A stretch of 14,719 bases of DNA from Hyphomicrobiales bacterium. GTDB lineage: Bacteria; Pseudomonadota; Alphaproteobacteria; Rhizobiales; Aestuariivirgaceae. Positions 13,698-14,719 of the stretch are shown piece after piece. The translations under genes were made by a program, and so were the position numbers. The notes under the pieces were generated by a model, which did not search any database, was not told where the DNA came from, and saw only the letters and a program-made list of their open reading frames with translations. The stretch is taken from assembly GCA_020029455.1 (NCBI GenBank), contig JAIBJH010000039.1, positions 1-14,719 of the forward strand, given 5' to 3'. Every line of letters starts with the position of its first letter. Positions within the stretch are counted from its first letter, which is position 1.

Positions 13698-14123
13698 TCA
13701 GGGCAATTTGATGTGCCCATCTTTCGTGATCGTCACATAGGGATTGTAGGCTACCTCCCACAAGTGCCCATCTGGATCGGAAAAATATCCGGAATAGCCA
13801 CCCCAAAAGACTTTTTCTGCGGCTTTCACCAGCTTTGCACCGGCTGCAATGGCATGTTCCAAAATTGCATCGACTTCTTCATGGCTTTCGGCATTCCAGG
13901 CAAGGCCAACGCCACGAAAGGCAGGAGGCGGCGTTGCTTCAAGCTTTGCATCATGGGCCAACGCCTCATGGCCGAACACTGCCAGCACCACGCCGTTGAT
14001 GTCGAAGAAACCAACATGCTCATTGCCCATGCTGCTTTCAGTGAGGCCAAGTCTTTTGTAAAAGGCCTTGGCCCGTGCCACGTCGGAAACACCCAGCGTC
14101 ACGAAATTGAGGCGTGGTGTCAT
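13698..14123 (-). CDS. VOC family protein (glyoxalase/dioxygenase fold)
   Basis: A 141-residue protein of the vicinal oxygen chelate fold. It opens MTPRLNFVTLGVSDVARAKA and closes with YFSDPDGHLWEV at 113-124, both typical of the superfamily. The last Glu of that motif (E123) corresponds to a usual metal ligand. The first metal position, often His near residue 5-8, appears to be Asn6, so the metal site may be altered or absent and glyoxalase I activity should not be assumed. The ATG at 14123 overlaps the TGA of the crotonase gene as ATGA, the classic arrangement for coupled translation, and was preferred over an ATG at 14138. Function is unknown; coupling to an acyl-CoA enzyme suggests a role in the same pathway. 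Confidence 0.85.
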   Translation of the reverse strand: MTPRLNFVTLGVSDVARAKAFYKRLGLTESSMGNEHVGFFDINGVVLAVFGHEALAHDAKLEATPPPAFRGVGLAWNAESHEEVDAILEHAIAAGAKLVKAAEKVFWGGYSGYFSDPDGHLWEVAYNPYVTITKDGHIKLP

Positions 14124-14719
14124 GGAAGCGGCGGCCATTGCGGGTGGCGCTTGTTGATGAAAGCGTCAAGGCCCTCGCAGGCCGCACCATCCATCATGTT
14201 CTTGGCCATCACGCCAGCGGCAAGAGCATAGGCATCGCCGAGGGGCAAGGCGCGCTGGTCATGGTAAGTCCGCTTGCCGAAAGCGATGGCCGCCATGGAC
14301 TTCGCCGCAATCTTCGCCGTCACCCCGGCCACATGCGTGCTCAGTTCATTCTGCGGCACAATGGAATTGATAAGTCCCGCGCGGTAGGCGAAGTCGGCGT
14401 CGTGAACCCCACCGACAAGCAGCATCTCCATGGCATGCTTGGAAGAGACGGCGCGCGACAACGGCACCATCGGCGTGGAACAGAAGAGCCCGATATTAAC
14501 GCCCGGCGTACAGAACGAAGCGCGTGGACTGGCATAGGCAAGATCGCAACTTGCCACGAGCTGGCATCCGGCTGCACTTGCAAGTCCGTCAACCTCGGCG
14601 ACGACGGCGCAGCGATGATGGGCAATCTGCATCATCAGCTTCGCACAGTTGCCGAAGATTTTTTCGAAGTACGCCCACCCCTTGTCGGCATCACTGCGGT
14701 GTGCCGTCAGTTCCTTGAG
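14120..14719 (-). CDS. Enoyl-CoA hydratase/isomerase family protein, ECHDC3-like, N-terminus beyond window
   Basis: The last 199 residues of a crotonase-fold protein; the reading frame is open through the right edge, so the start is outside. AEVDGLASAAGCQLVASCDL (fragment residues 41-60) holds the oxyanion-hole loop. SFCTPGVNIGLFCSTP follows, then SSKHAMEMLLVG. In rat mitochondrial hydratase the two catalytic glutamates sit in PEI and AMEM. Here the second is kept (fragment residue 98) but the first position is Gly (fragment residue 73), so normal hydratase activity is doubtful. The GVN-GLFCSTP stretch and the C-terminal KRHPQW resemble vertebrate ECHDC3 as I remember it. It is the first visible gene of the minus-strand group and overlaps the VOC start by 4 bases. 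Substrate unknown. Confidence 0.88.
   Translation of the reverse strand, partial: LKELTAHRSDADKGWAYFEKIFGNCAKLMMQIAHHRCAVVAEVDGLASAAGCQLVASCDLAYASPRASFCTPGVNIGLFCSTPMVPLSRAVSSKHAMEMLLVGGVHDADFAYRAGLINSIVPQNELSTHVAGVTAKIAAKSMAAIAFGKRTYHDQRALPLGDAYALAAGVMAKNMMDGAACEGLDAFINKRHPQWPPLP

Noticed and set aside
13687..13806. 40-residue N-terminal extension of the CoA-binding protein
   Set aside because: Lies within the VOC coding region and has no family resemblance.

Overview
The window looks like part of an alphaproteobacterial chromosome, probably Hyphomicrobiales (Rhizobiales). Grounds: the SmoS/MtlK polyol pair, a DUF2842 protein next to a short-loop CtaA, rhizobial-type exopolysaccharide proteins, fairly high GC and tight gene packing. 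The order is inferred from remembered protein resemblance; no search was run. I see no rRNA, tRNA, CRISPR array, insertion sequence or phage gene, and no gene-free stretch over 300 bases.

Layout. (1) 1-1708, plus strand: the 3' end of a polyol operon, with the C-terminus of a SmoS-type sorbitol dehydrogenase followed by a mannitol/polyol 2-dehydrogenase (MtlK). (2) 1705-9939: a compact Wzx/Wzy-type exopolysaccharide locus built around a divergent regulatory region at 6432-6611. Leftward genes encode a short Wza-like export lipoprotein, a GT4 glycosyltransferase, a polyprenyl-phosphate sugar transferase that starts the glycan, and a Wzy/O-antigen-ligase-like polymerase. Rightward genes encode a Wzc/ExoP-like co-polymerase whose tyrosine-kinase domain has lost its nucleotide-binding residues, then a NodB-type polysaccharide deacetylase. 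(3) 9948-11246: a small DUF2842 membrane protein divergent from heme A synthase (ctaA). (4) 11215-14719, minus strand: a probable operon entering from outside the window, with an ECHDC3-like crotonase (partial), a VOC protein, a CoA-binding protein, a cytochrome b561 and O-acetylhomoserine sulfhydrylase (metY).

How it fits together. The exopolysaccharide genes cover initiation, one sugar-addition step, polymerisation, chain-length control and export, and deacetylation. The flippase (Wzx) and further glycosyltransferases are absent and must lie elsewhere if the system works. This part list is that of holdfast/unipolar-polysaccharide type adhesins (hfs in Caulobacter, upp in Agrobacterium and relatives), so an adhesive, partly deacetylated polysaccharide is a reasonable but unproven idea. 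The most notable features are the pseudokinase co-polymerase, inverted repeats and a recurring TGGTTA-type motif in both non-coding gaps of the locus, and two convergent gene overlaps (4 and 32 bp).
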